DNA from: Acheta domesticus
Taxonomy: Eukaryota > Arthropoda > Insecta > Orthoptera > Gryllidae
Assembly: GCA_031308135.1 (NCBI GenBank)
Contig: JAHLJT010004567.1
Coordinates: 35,626,792 to 35,690,791, forward strand
Direction of reading: 5' to 3'
DNA length: 64,000 nt
The position numbers and the translations under genes were made by a program. Shown here piece by piece: positions 1 through 12,964 of the stretch (the first letter of the stretch is position 1; every line of letters begins with the position of its first letter). Below the pieces are notes generated by a model. It was not told the DNA's origin. It did not search any database and saw only the letters and a program-made list of their open reading frames with translations.

Positions 1-631
1 ACATTATAATGAACGATTTATTATCAATATTCACATATATCATTTCTTATTTTAAAGAGTGAATTTAAAAATTAACCAAACGATTATTTTTGAATTGAGG
101 ACGTCATTACATATCATGTCATTATCAGACGTTGTTACTTATTCTAGAGATAAAGAATGGAACCTTATAGATTTTCAAGCAGGCCATTATTGGTATATTT
201 TCATATATTCAGGCGAGGTAATAACTATCCCCTCACGTCACAATTTCGATGGGTGCTGTGTTTACCGCAAGCAGTATGAATAAACAGACAAGGCCGTTAA
301 GACCTCCCCGACAGCCCTGGGAGATATGGCAGTCAGCCTTTGTGCCCCAACACCCGTCGCTGCCCTTTGCCGCCCGCTGCACAGTGGGCCCAAACGAGTA
401 CAAGTGTGCTCTTTCATTTCTAAGTAACCACACAATACAAGTAACTCGCAGGGTGAATTATTACGTACGGTTTCATTCCAAAAAATGTCACTACAGTTTA
501 TGACTTATTTGTTTGTTTGATGAACATTTAAAGTTTTTTCGTGGTTTTATAATAAATTGAATGTGATTCACTCCATGAAGAGCCAATTAGTTCATTTATC
601 ATATTTATCATGTCATTAATTACATGAGACT
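1..631. other. Intergenic, nothing recognised
   Basis: No coding segment, RNA gene or clear repeat is recognised. The short open frames around 59-503 overlap one another on both strands and show no family resemblance. Confidence 0.5.
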
Positions 632-1216
632 AGTGGAATCTGGCCGCTAGCCCTTCATCTGTTGTTGTCCTGCCCTTCATCTCCCCCATTCCCCATCCAT
701 CTCCCTTTCTCTCTGACTCTCCTTCCCTCTTTCTCTCGTCTCTCCCTCCCTCTTTCTCTCTCTCTCTCTCTCACTCTCTCTCATTGTCTCGCCGTCTCTC
801 TCTGTCCCCGTCTCAGACTGACTGTCTCTCTGTGTCTGTCTCTGCCTCTCTCTGTCCCTCATATTCACATTTAGTTATAGATTCTGCTCGTCTCTGAGCA
901 GGTGAGTTAATATCGAGAAGCGCCGGACCAGCAAAAATGTAATAGAATGTTCATAAAAGTCTCATTCTGTAGATTACGATGTGAGAAACGTTTCTTGGAG
1001 GCCTTTGGCCTCAAAATTTTAGTTTTTAAGGCTCTAGAACGCTTTGTTTAGGAGTTATTTAACGACATAGATTCAAAATGCTGCCAAGTGTTGCAGGTTG
1101 CATTTGATGTGAAATATTTAGTTTTGTTCTACAGCGCCATGTAGTGTAGTTACTACAGAATTAACCGCACATAAACCTTCTGGGTGAAAACCACGTGGAA
1201 GTGCCAATTTTTCATG
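632..1216 (+). repeat. Dispersed repeat family R1, copy 1
   Basis: This segment matches 12330-12860 in the same orientation over roughly 500-580 bp. Both copies begin with a CT-rich stretch (CTCTCT runs at 752-781 here), share a phrase ending in GAGCAGGTGAG, and carry the same hairpin (GAGGCC / GGCCTC, near 998-1012). They also share a conserved 3' part ending near a CTGGGTGAAAA motif. Copy 1 appears to be cut at its right end by SINE-A. No coding capacity is seen, so it may be a non-autonomous element. Its class is unknown. Confidence 0.75.
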
Positions 1217-1715
1217 ATCGGTCATAAGGTCAGTACTCCCGTAAGTGTAGTGTATGTTTTATCGCTGGCGGTGACTGATCTTCTCCCGCTGGATGGCAAG
1301 ATCCGGTGCAGATCCTACGTCGGCTTCCGGGGATTTTCTCCAACCAGGTGTCTCCCACCAGCGTGGCACTGCCGCAGCTGGGACAAGCTCTAAGCCCCGG
1401 ACATGTGTGGAAGAGTAGTGCATGTGAGTGTGTGTGAGTGGGAGGAAAGGACAAGAAAGACGAAGGAAAGATCGCGTGCGGTCTGTGACCCGTTTGTCAG
1501 GGTACTGTGCCGGCATTCGCCTGATGTTGATCGTAAAAAACTACGGATCAGAGCAGACGGCCGCTTGAGTTCTCCTCCAAGCAGCGACCGAATTCAATCT
1601 AGTTGACACGTTAGTGTCGAAAACCCTGCCATCGTCGGGAGTATAACCTTAGGACCTCCCGGCAATTGGTACTGCAGGGACATCTGTTGATGCCCTGAGC
1701 CATATTTGCTGATGG
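1217..1715 (-). mobile_element. tRNA-derived SINE family 1, copy A
   Basis: On the minus strand the element runs from a tRNA-like head near 1705 (A-box-like TGGCTCAGGGC) to a tail side near 1217. The body matches copies at 6207, 9316, 13295, 38822 and 48644. Shared landmarks are an AATTCAGTCGCTG-like phrase, a TG-rich patch, a GGATCTCGCCATCCAGCG-like phrase and a GGGACTAATGACC-like phrase near the 3' end. The B box is degraded here. It lies directly beside repeat R1 copy 1 and is therefore probably the younger insertion. Confidence 0.75.
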
Positions 1716-2521
1716 GAAGTAAGTACAAGAGAGTATTTTGAAGACGGGTTTTTACGGCGAGAGCTATGCGTTTTGTATTACATGTTATAATTCTATACAT
1801 TTGTATTGAATTGAAGTGAGAATTCATTCGAGAACAGCTCTGCCAACTAAATCACTCATTTTATTATTTACTTCCAAAACGTTAAGATTTTTTAAAAAGG
1901 TTAATTTTTAACTGTTAGGTCATATAGCGACAATTGTGACTGTTTTACTCTGATTGGTAACTGTAGAGGGAACACGTAAGGACAACACACAAGAGGAAGC
2001 TACGGCCCTTCAGCCGTCGCGACCTCGGCTATCCAGGCCAGCTACGATTTTTTTTCTACTCCCATTCTATAATGCTTTCATTTGATGGCTGCAACCAGTT
2101 GCATAATGATAGACATTTCGACATAATTTTCATTGTGATACAGATTCTTGACCAACCACAGAGAAGTTTACAAACCAAGTGTAGACGCATATTTAATCAT
2201 TGAGAATCGTTTTAGAAAATGTTTCGTTCTATTGTGTACATTTTTAAAATTGTGTTTGATATTATATTATGCCCAATAATTATAATTGCTTTTATTAGTA
2301 GTATTTTTCATGGTAGATTATTTAAAATAAAGTGGATCGTAATTTCACTTTGATCCTGTTTGTCTAGTGCAGGACTCCCTAGCAGGCGGACAGGTAACCA
2401 CAGCCACCTGCGGCAGCATGCGAGAGTAGATGTAGGTAGCTGTTCATAAGGTGGCCTTGGCTGAATCAACTGCCACGAAACTATTTATTGTAAAAGTCTA
2501 ACTTATAAAAGTCGTAGAAAA
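1716..2521. other. Intergenic, nothing recognised
   Basis: AT-rich sequence without a supportable gene, RNA gene or repeat. Confidence 0.5.
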
Positions 2522-2647
2522 AGTACCATATGAAACTCGATGTAATGGGTATTAATAAACTCGGGTGAAGTTTACGATACTCGCTCGTGTCGTAATATCA
2601 CACTCGTGTATTAATACCCATCATTACATCATCGTTTCATAATGTAC
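2522..2647. repeat. Short palindromic (foldback) element
   Basis: Inverted arms lie at about 2532-2557 and 2609-2638 and are nearly complementary. Pairing continues outward through GTAC-containing flanks. The loop of about 50 bp contains CTCGTG-type motifs. The form suggests a MITE or foldback element, but no target duplication was established. Confidence 0.65.
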
Positions 2648-2659
2648 TATTATGTACCA

Positions 2660-3060
2660 GGATCTTCGTTTTGCCCTGCCGTGCCGCCCGAGTGCCGAAA
2701 GGCCCAGTGTGGAGGCGGGGGCGACCTTCTCGTGGCGGCGAGGGCGTGGCAGGGGCGGTAGGCGCTGGCGGCATGATGGATGCGCGCGCCTTCAAAAGGC
2801 GGATATTAATTTTTGCAGCTCCCTCGCCGCCCGCCGGCTTCGATTTATCGCCATTTATTGACGGGCTATTGTTTAATTATCCACGGCTCTGCAGGGCCAC
2901 GCGGCCTCCCTGCTATGCGGGGCGCGTTGTCGTGATAAATTCTGACGACGCCTTCTCCCTCGCCCAGTGGCGCAGCCTGGAGCCCCCGCTGGGAACTTTC
3001 ATCCGTAGGGGGCGAGCCATCGAAGCGATGAAGGGGCCCGAAACAGCTCAACTTGGATAA
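2660..3060. promoter_or_regulatory. GC-rich, CpG-containing segment
   Basis: A locally GC-rich block in AT-rich surroundings, with many CpGs and embedded AT-rich homeodomain-type cores such as GATATTAATTTTT and TTTAATTATCC. Open frames on both strands overlap and look like by-products of composition. It could be an enhancer or distal promoter. There is no direct evidence of function. Confidence 0.3.
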
Positions 3061-4219
3061 CGACACTTCCGCAGGCATTATGATGCAAACAGGTGGCGTT
3101 TCAAAACGACGAATTTTAAATAAATGCTACACGACTCTCTTATGTTAACAGTTGCTTGACTGGTTTACTTGGTTTCAAAGTTTCATTGCTTTATTTTTTG
3201 TGTACAGCGAGTAAACAACGTAAAACCACATCGATATACCAATAGATTTTTTTTCTGTTTGTAGTTGTAGTTGGATTCTTCGTTTGGGGACAAGGATTGC
3301 AATTAATCGAAAGTAGTCGTTTCGTCTGGAATGTGCGATTTCAGTCAATGAAAGGAAAATAGCAGTTTTTTAACATCAATGAGTTTTCACATGATTTAGC
3401 ATATTTATGTAAATAAACCAAATATCTGGAACTCAACATGTACTCCTTTAAAAAAATCAACTATGTGTTTAAGTTAAATAGATTGTAGGATTTCCTGTTA
3501 AAAAAACTACATCAATGAAGTACAGCATACACTTATAGATCTTGATAAATATAAAACAATCCGTTACATTTTCAGAAAAATGTTGAAATCTTCACAGTGA
3601 ATAGTTATAATACATTGATTTGATGTTGTTTAACAATTTTTAAACCTTCATTTCATTATTCTTGAAGAATGTCTAAACGTTATGAAGCCATATTTTCGAA
3701 GTGTTTGTCCATAGAGTGCACAATGAGGTAATTGTATTTTTCAGTTCTAATTCTTCTACAGCTCTTCTATTTTTGGGATAAAATCGTTCAAGATTAGCTT
3801 GTAGAATGTTTACTATAGTAATTTCGCACACACATTTATGTTTCCTGCAGTCTTAAATAGACATGAATAACTGGAACATTACAAATCAACGTTGTTTAAA
3901 CTCATTAAATCTACGATATACCTTCCATTAATCCCAATTGTCTCCCCTAGATTACAGCACAATTACGTCAAAATTCAAGTGTAATATTTACGAAAACTTG
4001 TCGGTGACCCGGATAGAGAATCCGGAACAAAATATGACCTTTAAAAGTTAAAATTAATTTCGGCGAAGTAATAACTCTCCGGAGACCTGGGTGCAGCGCC
4101 AACGGAAGTAGGGCGCGTGCATCCTGCAGCTACGAAACCTCGCTAGACTTCCCAGAAATCGGATGAAAGCAGGTCGCCCAACTTAGAATTATGAACCTAA
4201 GGCACCTCTGACCCCATTC
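3061..4219. other. Intergenic, nothing recognised
   Basis: AT-rich sequence with no supportable coding segment, RNA gene or repeat. Confidence 0.5.
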
Positions 4220-4227
4220 TTGTAGAC

Positions 4228-5052
4228 CAGGGTTGTTCAACTGCCGGTCGGAGGGCCGCATGCATTAAGTTGTGCCATTTATTGTGGCCTGCGAAACGTT
4301 ATTAGTCAAAAGTGAAAGTCTGTTACATTCATATCGAGAATGAACATTGAATTGAATTGAATTGATACCTTATTTTACGTGGCGAGACTCAGGCCATGAG
4401 ACCTGCTCTTCCGTCTGACCACGCAAATTTCTCCTTTCACCAACTAGCGGAGAAAGAAGGTATTACCTCGGACGACGAAACAGGCGATTTAAATTTTGTT
4501 CAGAGGTTTCATTTAGGCTTGAGGATCTTTTACATGCAAGTAAATCTACTAACATGGGACAGCCGGCTTTACTTCCCTTCCGAACTAAGACGTACGAAGG
4601 ATTTTTTCGCCCTTAAAAATCCACGGGTTTGAACCCGCGAACTTGGGTACCCCACAATCGATCGGGTTTGAACCCGCGAACTTGGGTACAGCAGTCCGTT
4701 ACGCTAACAGCTACACCATCGCAAACCGCAACATCGGGCACCTAGCGTACGCGTTCTGCCGGGGGCCAACACCTCCTTTAGTAGTGTAGGCTAAAAGTAG
4801 GTTACGTTTAAATTTAAGGAATTTTTTCCTAGTATATTCAGAAATTTAAAAACATCCCAATATGTTTCACTGCATTATGCATGTTACAGCCTCATAACAC
4901 GCATGGTTATCCCCTCCCTAACAGCACAACCTGCAGAGATCAACAATACGGGGAAGTCAGGCCAGGATCGCCGGAGAATTGTAAATATGGCCCGCAACAA
5001 TATTAAAGGTTTTAGTTGTGGCTCTTGAGACATTGTAGGTTGGACACCCCTG
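4228..5052. mobile_element. Non-autonomous hAT-type element A (with nested SINE)
   Basis: The ends are inverted: the left begins CAGGGTTGTTCAAC and the right, reverse-complemented, begins CAGGGGTGTCCAAC. The 8-bp flanks are TTGTAGAC (4220-4227) and TTTTAGCC (5053-5060), matching at 6 of 8 positions as expected for an old hAT target duplication. The right half (about 4920-5052) matches the related element at 49280-49931. No transposase is present. A SINE family 2 copy interrupts it. Confidence 0.8.
4340..4790 (-). mobile_element. tRNA-derived SINE family 2, copy 1, nested in hAT element A
   Basis: Read on the minus strand, the head (about 4735 to 4650) resembles a tRNA: a TAGCTGTTAGCG A-box-like motif, then GGGTTCAAACC as B box. 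The B-box segment is duplicated (about 4624-4646 and 4665-4688). The tail is a run of ATTGA repeats near 4349-4364. The body matches 45965-46290, with shared phrases GGGACAGCCGGCTTTACTTC and CGAAGGATTTTTTCGCCC. It splits hAT element A, so it inserted later. Confidence 0.75.
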
Positions 5053-5060
5053 TTTTAGCC

Positions 5061-6206
5061 AGTACAACTAAACCTGTGTAAATTGATTTAAAAAGTCTGA
5101 TTTCGAGAAGGGATTAATTACTGGAATATGTATACTTTATCATGTAATGAAGATTAATTGGTTGGATCCCTCCAATGTCTTTGTTTTTCTCTTCATGAAA
5201 GTTCTCATTTACGGTAGTATCAACATCCCTTATTCAGTACATTAATCAACAATAAAATAGGTCTCCGCATTATACATCGTTCGTGGGCTGCAATAATGGC
5301 ACAACTTAAATCAGGTGTTGAGATAAACTAGTTTGAAGTTTCAACTTGTATTGAAATGCATTATTCTTGCATTCACACTTGTGCTTTTTGTTAGTGGAAT
5401 ACTGTAGAGTAAACTATACTGTTGTGGCTGCTGTCAGGTAGACCAATCTGAAATTCTGGAGAGTGCATGTATTGAAAATTCGTATTTTTGAGTTGCGCTA
5501 TTATTGTAGCCCACGAGCGATATATCGAGTCGAATTGTCGTCTGAATCAGAATAACTCAAACAAGATTAGAAATTATTCAGTGAACAGCAAAGACATTTT
5601 GGAGGATATATCTTTTCACAAATCCACCGTTTCTGAGAATATTCCGAAAAATAACTCAAACTCAAAGTCAATTTCGACAAAGAATTCTTCACGTAATTTT
5701 TGGTTTGATTTATTTTTTGTTTGTAGGTCTAAGTGCTCACAGAAATTGATTTTTCTAGCGCTTAATAAGATATCTTTACATAAAATGTCTTGGGAATAAG
5801 CACAATTCTAACTCGCCTCCCTCTATGATATTCCAAATCATCATTGAACTAAATATTTAATCACTCCGCCAGCTAACAAATAACCGTGAGAAAAAACTAA
5901 CACACATATTTATAAGGATGTGCGATACATCACGCTAAAAATCAAGCTGGTATGAAGAAATTAATTTTCAAAAAGAGAATTTTAAAGATGGTAATTGAGA
6001 AACAGGTATTGTTCCGCAAAAATATTTAGAAGTCTAACCTTTAAAAGACGCTCTAACCGAGTTTACAGGGAAATAATTATTACTGCGATTCCCGAAAGCT
6101 TTAACTAAACGAAAATGTGCTAACACACCCAAACTCTGCAAGATCGACTTATCACACGAGTTTCACATACCAATACTGCGCTGCGACTCACCCCATCACC
6201 AAACAG
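5061..6206. other. Intergenic, no recognised gene
   Basis: A 103-codon open frame at 5488-5799 is rich in Asn, Ser and Lys, resembles no family I know and starts without an ATG. I do not call it a gene. Confidence 0.45.
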
Positions 6207-6780
6207 ATACCGGGAGGTGACTCAGTGCATCAACTGATGATACTGCAGTGCCTCTGACCGGGAGGTCCTAGGTTCGAGTCCCGACGGTGACAGGATTTTC
6301 AACACCAACTTGTCAGCTAGGTCGAATTCAGTCGCTGTCTGGAAGAGAATTATAGCGGCCGGCTACTGTGATCAGTAGTTTTCCATGGTCTCTTCGATCA
6401 ACACTAGGCGAATGCCGAAGCAGTGCCCTAACAAAGGGGCCACTGACCACGCGCGATCTTTCCTTCCTCTTCCTTGTCCTATCCTCATCCCTTACACACA
6501 CACACACACACACTAACATGTACTACACTACCACACAAACCGGGAGCCCGGTCGGAAGCTTAGAGCTTGTCCTGGATGTAGCGGTGCCTAGATGAAGCGA
6601 GATACCTGGCCGAGGAAAACACCGCTAGTCGATAATAGGTCGACGCCGGATCTCGCCATCCAGCGGGGGAAGTTCACCGCCACCTCCCGAGGAAAAATGC
6701 ACTACACTTACGGGACTCATGACCCCAGTGGTTCACGCGCCAGGATACATTAACAATTAATCAAGTCAATCAAACAAACA
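6207..6780 (+). mobile_element. tRNA-derived SINE family 1, copy B (most complete)
   Basis: The head carries an A-box-like GTGACTCAGTGCATC and a B box GGTTCGAGTCCC near 6271, spaced as in a tRNA gene. The roughly 400-bp body includes a CA microsatellite (about 6495-6512) and a GCCGGATCTCGCCATCCAGC phrase. The tail is AATCAA-type near 6755-6780. This is the best copy for deriving a consensus: head, body and tail are all present. No translated product is expected, and transcription would be from an internal pol III promoter. Confidence 0.85.
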
Positions 6781-9005
6781 GATGGTGAGAGAAGTAAGTC
6801 AGGAAGAGCTGGGATAGGTTCCCCCCTCTGCAGTCGCGCCGTCGGAGTCGCACTCGTCGAGGTAGCAGCGCTCCCAACGCAAGGACAAATGACGACCAAT
6901 TTATCGCGCGTGGTGCTCTGGAGCTGGTCCGGAAAACGAGAAGCCTTTCGAGGCGGCCCAACTCAGCTTTACTTGCCCGACCCGTGTACAGCGGGTCTTC
7001 ATGTAACACACCGCATTCTGGAGAACACCTGCAGGGTTGCTCGCTCCAGAAATACACTTTCACCCGGAAACTGTTGGGTGTGTGTGTGTGTGTGTGTATC
7101 CAATTTTAGTCGGTTCGAAATATCAAAATAAAATGTAACCTTTCCCATAAATCTACGATCTAGAATTCACTTTTTACTTTACATTTTATAACCAGGCCGA
7201 CAACACACAACAATATAAAGTATTTAACACTATTGTATTAAAATTTTAAAAATTCTTAAATTTGGAAGAATATGATACTAACAAATATATTAAGTATAAT
7301 AAAATGTTTCTATTTCCATTTATAGTAGTCTTATTGATAACACTCATAATATTCCTGGAGAGAAAGAAAAGAATTTTAAAAAGCATTAGGAACATTACGT
7401 ACAGAATCATGCAAAAATAATATTTGCTACAATACGAGGTTTTAAAAATTTACATGGTGAACAAAAAGCTTCCCATTTCATTGCCATAAGGACTCAGATA
7501 TCTTAAATTTGCATTACTTAAATGCACGCGACTAACAAACTATAACAAGAATAACAAGTTAGCAGGGCCTTCTTAACTGGTTTTGTACTTGCCCTTTATT
7601 TCTTTTTCTGTGATAAGGGAGCTCGCAGGAGAAGGAGAAAACGATGGAAAGAAAGCGGATGGAAAAAAATAGAAAATGGGCAGGGTGTGGGGAGAAAATG
7701 TTATAAATGTAAGTGGAGTAATCTAATAAAATCCTAAGCTTTTGCAAAATTAAGTTGATTTCTTACTGAAAGATTACTTTTACCCATTCGTTGGTAACAA
7801 ATATTTACTATGTAATATCCGTAGACAGTAAACATATATAACTCGTAATATCTTTCTCAGACTCTCGTGTTGACACGAAAGTTTAGTATAATTAAATATC
7901 ACTGAGACGTTGTAATAGAAATCTAGTGGTAAACTTCATAAAAGGTAAATGTTGATAAACTGCAAAAAAGATACAAACAATAAATGAAAAAATATAAATA
8001 TGGCATGATAAAAAAGGAAACGAAGAAATCAAATCATAAAACATTTTTAATGAATGAATGAAAACATCCACGAATGTAGTACAATCAAACATGATTTGCA
8101 TTGATTTGTATGAATTGCAAAGTTAGGGAAAATATTAATTTTGACTGGTCAGATCGGTGCAAACATTCCGCACTTGTTAAATCGTTGTTCTAAAAGTTAC
8201 TAAAATATCTTTGTATTGGAACACTTACTGACTTCGTAATGTATCTTCCTGACTTTCAATTTCCCCTAGATTTAAAGTTGGTATCGAAAATCCACCGCTA
8301 TCGTCTGTCGAACCCGAGTGCCTCCTGGCCAGAGTTTGCTGTAAGAACAGCGGCAGTTCTGTCTCTGTGCTGAACGCCCTGCTATTGTATTAAATCATAA
8401 TCTGCAACGATCTGTTTTCTTCATCATCACATATTTGATGCGCTACGCGGGGAGTAATTCCATAACCAGAAGATTATATACTATTTATGGAGTTTTGTGT
8501 CAACAGTGTCTAGTAAGTGGTTCAAAACTGTCATATTTCCTTACGGCGTAGTATAAAGAAAGAATTACACGATTTTCAGAGACAGTTAATGGTAATAAGA
8601 AAAGGTGTTACAAAAATTCGTTATGAATACAAAAAGATAAGTGGAAGAGCAAATAATGACACATGGGCGTTGAACGTTGAACGGTTGAATGTCAAAAACA
8701 TTCAGCCATAAAATGAAGAGATCATGTGTCATAATTGATGAGAACAAGGGAGAGTGAATGGTGCAGAGTGGTGATGATAGATTACAAAGCATCATGAGTA
8801 CTTTTTTATCTCAGTATCTAAAATCTGAAGTGGAAAAAACATGAGGTAATTTAAAAATTCTTCAAAATAAGTTCAACTCATTGAAAACCGTGTTATTTGG
8901 ATAAAGGAAAGTACACACTCTTCAAGATAAAAAATAACGGCGTTTCGTTAATGAAATTCAAGACTGTTTTTGATTCGAATTATGTACGTTCCACTGAATA
9001 TTACG
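6781..9005. other. Intergenic, no recognised gene
   Basis: 6790-7060 is moderately GC-rich and followed by a TG dinucleotide run (about 7077-7098). From 7130 to 9000 the DNA is AT-rich. A short imperfect hairpin has arms at 8652-8665 and 8723-8736. No supportable gene. Confidence 0.45.
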
Positions 9006-9315
9006 CTAGGAGGTGAGGGAGGAGCTAAGTTCGGGGAAACCGAGCATCTCGAGAGAAGCTGCGTGCAGGCAGGGGCTAGGGGAGAGGGGGAGTGAGTGGA
9101 GGGGAGGGGGGAGGGAGCTCGGAAGCCGTTCATCACGGGGGCGCGCATGACTGGAAGCACTTAAAGCGCGAAGGGGCGCCGCGGGGCCGCGCTGACCAAC
9201 GCCCCCCTCCTCCATTCGCGGGCCTGCCCCCTTCATCACGGCGCCTCCGAGTGGTTTCGCTCGCCCGCTCCCCTGCGCCAAGGAACGGAGCTCACGGCCT
9301 GCTTATGTTATGTGC
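9006..9315. promoter_or_regulatory. GC-rich segment abutting SINE-C
   Basis: The left half is purine-rich (GGGAGG-type runs, 9010-9120) and the right half is CpG-rich (9130-9300). It ends directly at the truncated 5' side of SINE-C. The overlapping open frames on both strands look compositional. It may be a CpG-island-like regulatory segment; function is unproven. Confidence 0.3.
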
Positions 9316-9546
9316 ATGCCGGTGGGTCGGGGACTTAGAGCTTGTTTCGACTGGGGCGGTGCCCAGCTTCTGGGAGACACCTGGTTGGGGAAAACCCCGC
9401 TAGCCGACGGTAGGTCGGCGCCGGATCTCGCCATCCAACGGGGAAGACCACTACCACTTCCCGAGCAAAAAATACACTACGCTTACAGGACTAATGACCC
9501 TAGTAGTTGACGTGCCCGGAATCACTAATAATCAATCAAACAATCA
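9316..9546 (+). mobile_element. SINE family 1, copy C (5'-truncated)
   Basis: Only the 3' half of the family is present. It runs from a GTCGGGGACTTAGAGCTTG phrase through the GGATCTCGCCATCCAACG phrase to an AATCAATCAAACAATCA tail at about 9529-9547. The tRNA head is missing, as in incomplete reverse transcription. Confidence 0.75.
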
Positions 9547-12329
9547 TTGTATTATGTGGAATAATCGGCGAGTCATTTCAAGTGGAGCTACAACAGCACA
9601 TACATTCTCGAATTACTTGTAACTTTCGCAATTTTCAAAAATTCAGAGAGAGAGAGAACATGGGTTGTGGTACAAATGTTGTTGTGACTTCTTGTAAAGT
9701 ACCCCCAAAACCAAAATATCCGTTTCAAACTCGCAGGGCCTCGAGTTCGATCAGAACGATTGAGGAATATCAGTTTGCAAGAAAATCATCCGAAGGGTTC
9801 AGGCGCTAGAGTTTACACAAACGAACGGACATTTTGCCATCAACCAATTTTGCGGTATCAAGAGCCGACAAAACTTATATTCGACAACAAAACGTCTTAG
9901 AGGTACTGTTGTGTACAAGATTTACCTACTTTTTCGATATCATAGCCCATGGTTTGGGAATGAAAAATTAAACAGGAAAAAAGTATTTTTTTTTACCATT
10001 TGGTTGCCTACATCAATTTGATATTTGAAGGCAGACAAATAAAAATAACCAATGTTGTCAAAGATGAATATTCAACGTACATTATTACAAACTAATTTAT
10101 CATTATGCATTAATTACTACCCTCCACACTGTCACTTTTGACCACAGATCTTTGAAATTCGCCTCAGTAAGAGAAAACACGTATACATGGCCAGGATAAT
10201 ATACTTCCCATTAATTCATTACAAAATTTTGCGTTCGAATTGGCTAAATTATCCGAGTAATCAACCAGTCCAAATGTACTTTTTTAATATCGTGACACGG
10301 TGTATTTAATATTAGGTACAGTGAAAATATGATTTCAATTAATTTAGCACATTTAAAAAAGTGCATAATGAGTAAATTTAAATGGGTGACGCACAATGAA
10401 TGAAATACATTTGTACGTTGACTCGTTGGCACAGTGCATATTGACAGCAACCTCGTTAATTTTAGATTGAGAGCTCTCCAACGTTTTTTAAACCAACGAG
10501 CCCCGGGACAAGTAATTAATAGAGGGAAGGGAAAATTGCTCATCATTTGTTTCGTACAAGGTTCTTTTTCCCTATGCGTGTGACTGAATGTCGTCTAACT
10601 CCTAGACGCTTGCTAACCACACTCTCTACCTTCTGGGAATATGCGAGCCGTAATGGGAATTGTGAATCAAAACTCAACACATGAAAAAATTAAATTATAT
10701 CAGACAAAATTGCAATATTTTCGTTTCAGTTGAAATTTGAAAAACAAATATTAATTGGCGTTACTTCACAGTAGCCTATGAACTATCATTAGACGTCGGA
10801 TTTTAGAACAAGTGCCTACGTCAGTGAAAAGTTCATTTTCAGTCTTCAAAATGAATTTAATAGATAAGACAGCGTTATTGTAAAACATTTGTAGAAAATA
10901 TTGATCATATTCAATACTGCTAATTATGAAAGTGAATAAAATATTCTTGTAGTCTCATTGAATAAAACAGTGAATAAAATAGTCTTGTTCTCTCATTAAT
11001 GTAAAAATTTGTTTTCCTGCATAATAAAAATTGCGTAATTTAATCCTTTGGGGATAAGTATTAGATGCCAGAAATGTAAGTTTTTCATGTTTCTTTTTTT
11101 TGCCTGGTTTAGTCATTTTGTAATCTATTTTAAGGCTAAAAACGTCGATTTTCGTGCCTATTAGAGCCTAATTTCGTAATATTGTTGCCTATTTTGGGTG
11201 CCTAAATCAAACATTTTTGTGCCTACAATTCCGAGGTCTAATTATCATAGACTTTCAGATTCTCCTTTCTCACGTAGTCTGTCCCTTTTATCAATAATGC
11301 ATATGTAGATCAATGTGAAGCAAATAGGTACGTTTTTACCGATACCAGTAACATAGCAATGGGATGAGTTAAATATTTGCTTAACAACTACTCACATTAA
11401 ATATCCTGTACTGGAAGAGAAAGATTTTTTTATTCGGTAAATTTATCCTTTTCATATAAAAAAGGAAACTTTTATTCCTGGTTCAAACATTTCAATTGTA
11501 GTGAATTATTTACTCACCATACGTTCCCGAGGCATAGACGGACGAAAAAATATTACTTATCTACTTGACTCTCTGGTACTCCACGTCGTTTGTAGAAAGC
11601 ACATCCATGTAAAACTAAACAAACTTTATTTTAAAAAATGTGTAAATGATTACATAACGAAACGTTTATTATTATGATATTCAACGTTTGAAGAAACAAA
11701 CTTGCGAAAGAAACTCGTGAAACAAACTTGTAGTTCTTAATACATATAATTTATTTTTCTATGATTTTCCTGAAAAATGTGTGAAACAACTTTAACACGC
11801 CTCCAATAAAGAATTGGAAATAGTATTCATTTACTTATTTATTGATAAGTCTGTACATTAAGCTAGTAATGAGTAGTTTTATGATAGATGAAAACAACTC
11901 AATTTTGAGTTTGTCAAGTCACTCCCGAATTTTAAGTAAAAGATGTCTTTACACCATATTCGTCTAATTACAATGAAAAATACACTATTATAATCTATAT
12001 TTATTAGAATGACATGTGTTATCGGGTGAATTTTAAATATTTATGGCATGCATATACATTATACAGAAGTGACGTTTGAAATATTATTGGCTAAACGGCG
12101 CAAGCATTAAAAAAGCAATAATTTCCTTTTGTGTTTTCGGTGGAAAAATGAAGCAGAAACTTGCTAATTAACCGAAATTTCATGAGAGGATGTGTCACAT
12201 TCAGAATTCCTTTGAAATATCGTATAGCATTCGCACCGTACTCTTATCGCTTTATTCGTAACTGTGATGTCAGGAGCTCCCGGGATAGCAACTGGCAAAG
12301 CACTATTTTCGAATATGTGTGCTTCCTTG
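9547..12329. other. Intergenic, no recognised gene
   Basis: Long AT-rich region. 11090-11230 contains several loosely repeated GTGCCTA / GCCTATTT phrases. Open frames such as 9507-9809 (+) and 10244-10546 (-) have no recognisable features. Confidence 0.5.
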
Positions 12330-12860
12330 TGTATTATTTACTACAAAAATCCGGTAGACGTTGTTCTGCCCTCATCTCCCTCTTTCCCGTCTCATCTCCC
12401 TTTCTCACTGTCTCTCCCTCCCTCACCCTGTCCCGGTCTGTCTGTTTCTGTGCGTCTGTATTTCTTTGCCGCTCTCTGTCTCTCTCATTCACATATACTT
12501 ACAGATTTTGCAATCTCTGAGCAGGTGAGGTAAGATCGGGAAGCGCCGGACCAGCAAAAATGTAAGAGAATGTTCAAAAAGAGCTCGTTCAGTAGATTAC
12601 GCTATGAGAAACGTTTCTGTGAGGCCTTCGGCCTCAAAATTTTAATTTTTAAGGCCCTAGAACACCTCGTTTATGAGTTGTATAACCATATAGATTCGAA
12701 ATGCTGTCGAGTGTGTTGCGAATTGCATTTGACATGAATATTTAGTTTAGTTCTACAACGCCATGTAGTGGAGTTACAACAGAGTTCACAACACATAAAC
12801 CGTCTGGGTGAAAAAACATGTATAAATGCTAACGTTCAAGGAGATCATTCAGTGTTTATC
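12330..12860 (+). repeat. Dispersed repeat family R1, copy 2
   Basis: This copy matches 632-1216. The CT-rich start is at about 12360-12490, then comes GAGCAGGTGAGGTAAGATCG, and a perfect hairpin GAGGCC-TTC-GGCCTC near 12630-12644. Substitutions on both arms relative to copy 1 leave the stem intact. The copy ends just before a TA microsatellite. Confidence 0.75.
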
Positions 12861-12863
12861 TCT

Positions 12864-12865
<2 letters not shown>

Positions 12866-12908
<43 letters not shown>
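12866..12908. repeat. (TA)n microsatellite
   Basis: About 40 bp of nearly pure TA dinucleotides with one or two C interruptions, just after repeat R1 copy 2. Confidence 0.95.
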
Positions 12909-12910
<2 letters not shown>

Positions 12911-12964
12911 CCGTGCCTTTTAGTCAGCTAGCAGCAACGGCTGGCCCCCTAAAGAGCACAGGGG

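Noticed and set aside
662..874. Ser/Leu-rich ORF and its Arg/Glu-rich complement
   Set aside because: CT-rich simple sequence at the start of repeat R1; the second copy does not preserve the frame.
6207..6290. True tRNA gene at the SINE head
   Set aside because: A and B boxes are present but the cloverleaf is degraded and the same sequence heads several dispersed copies.
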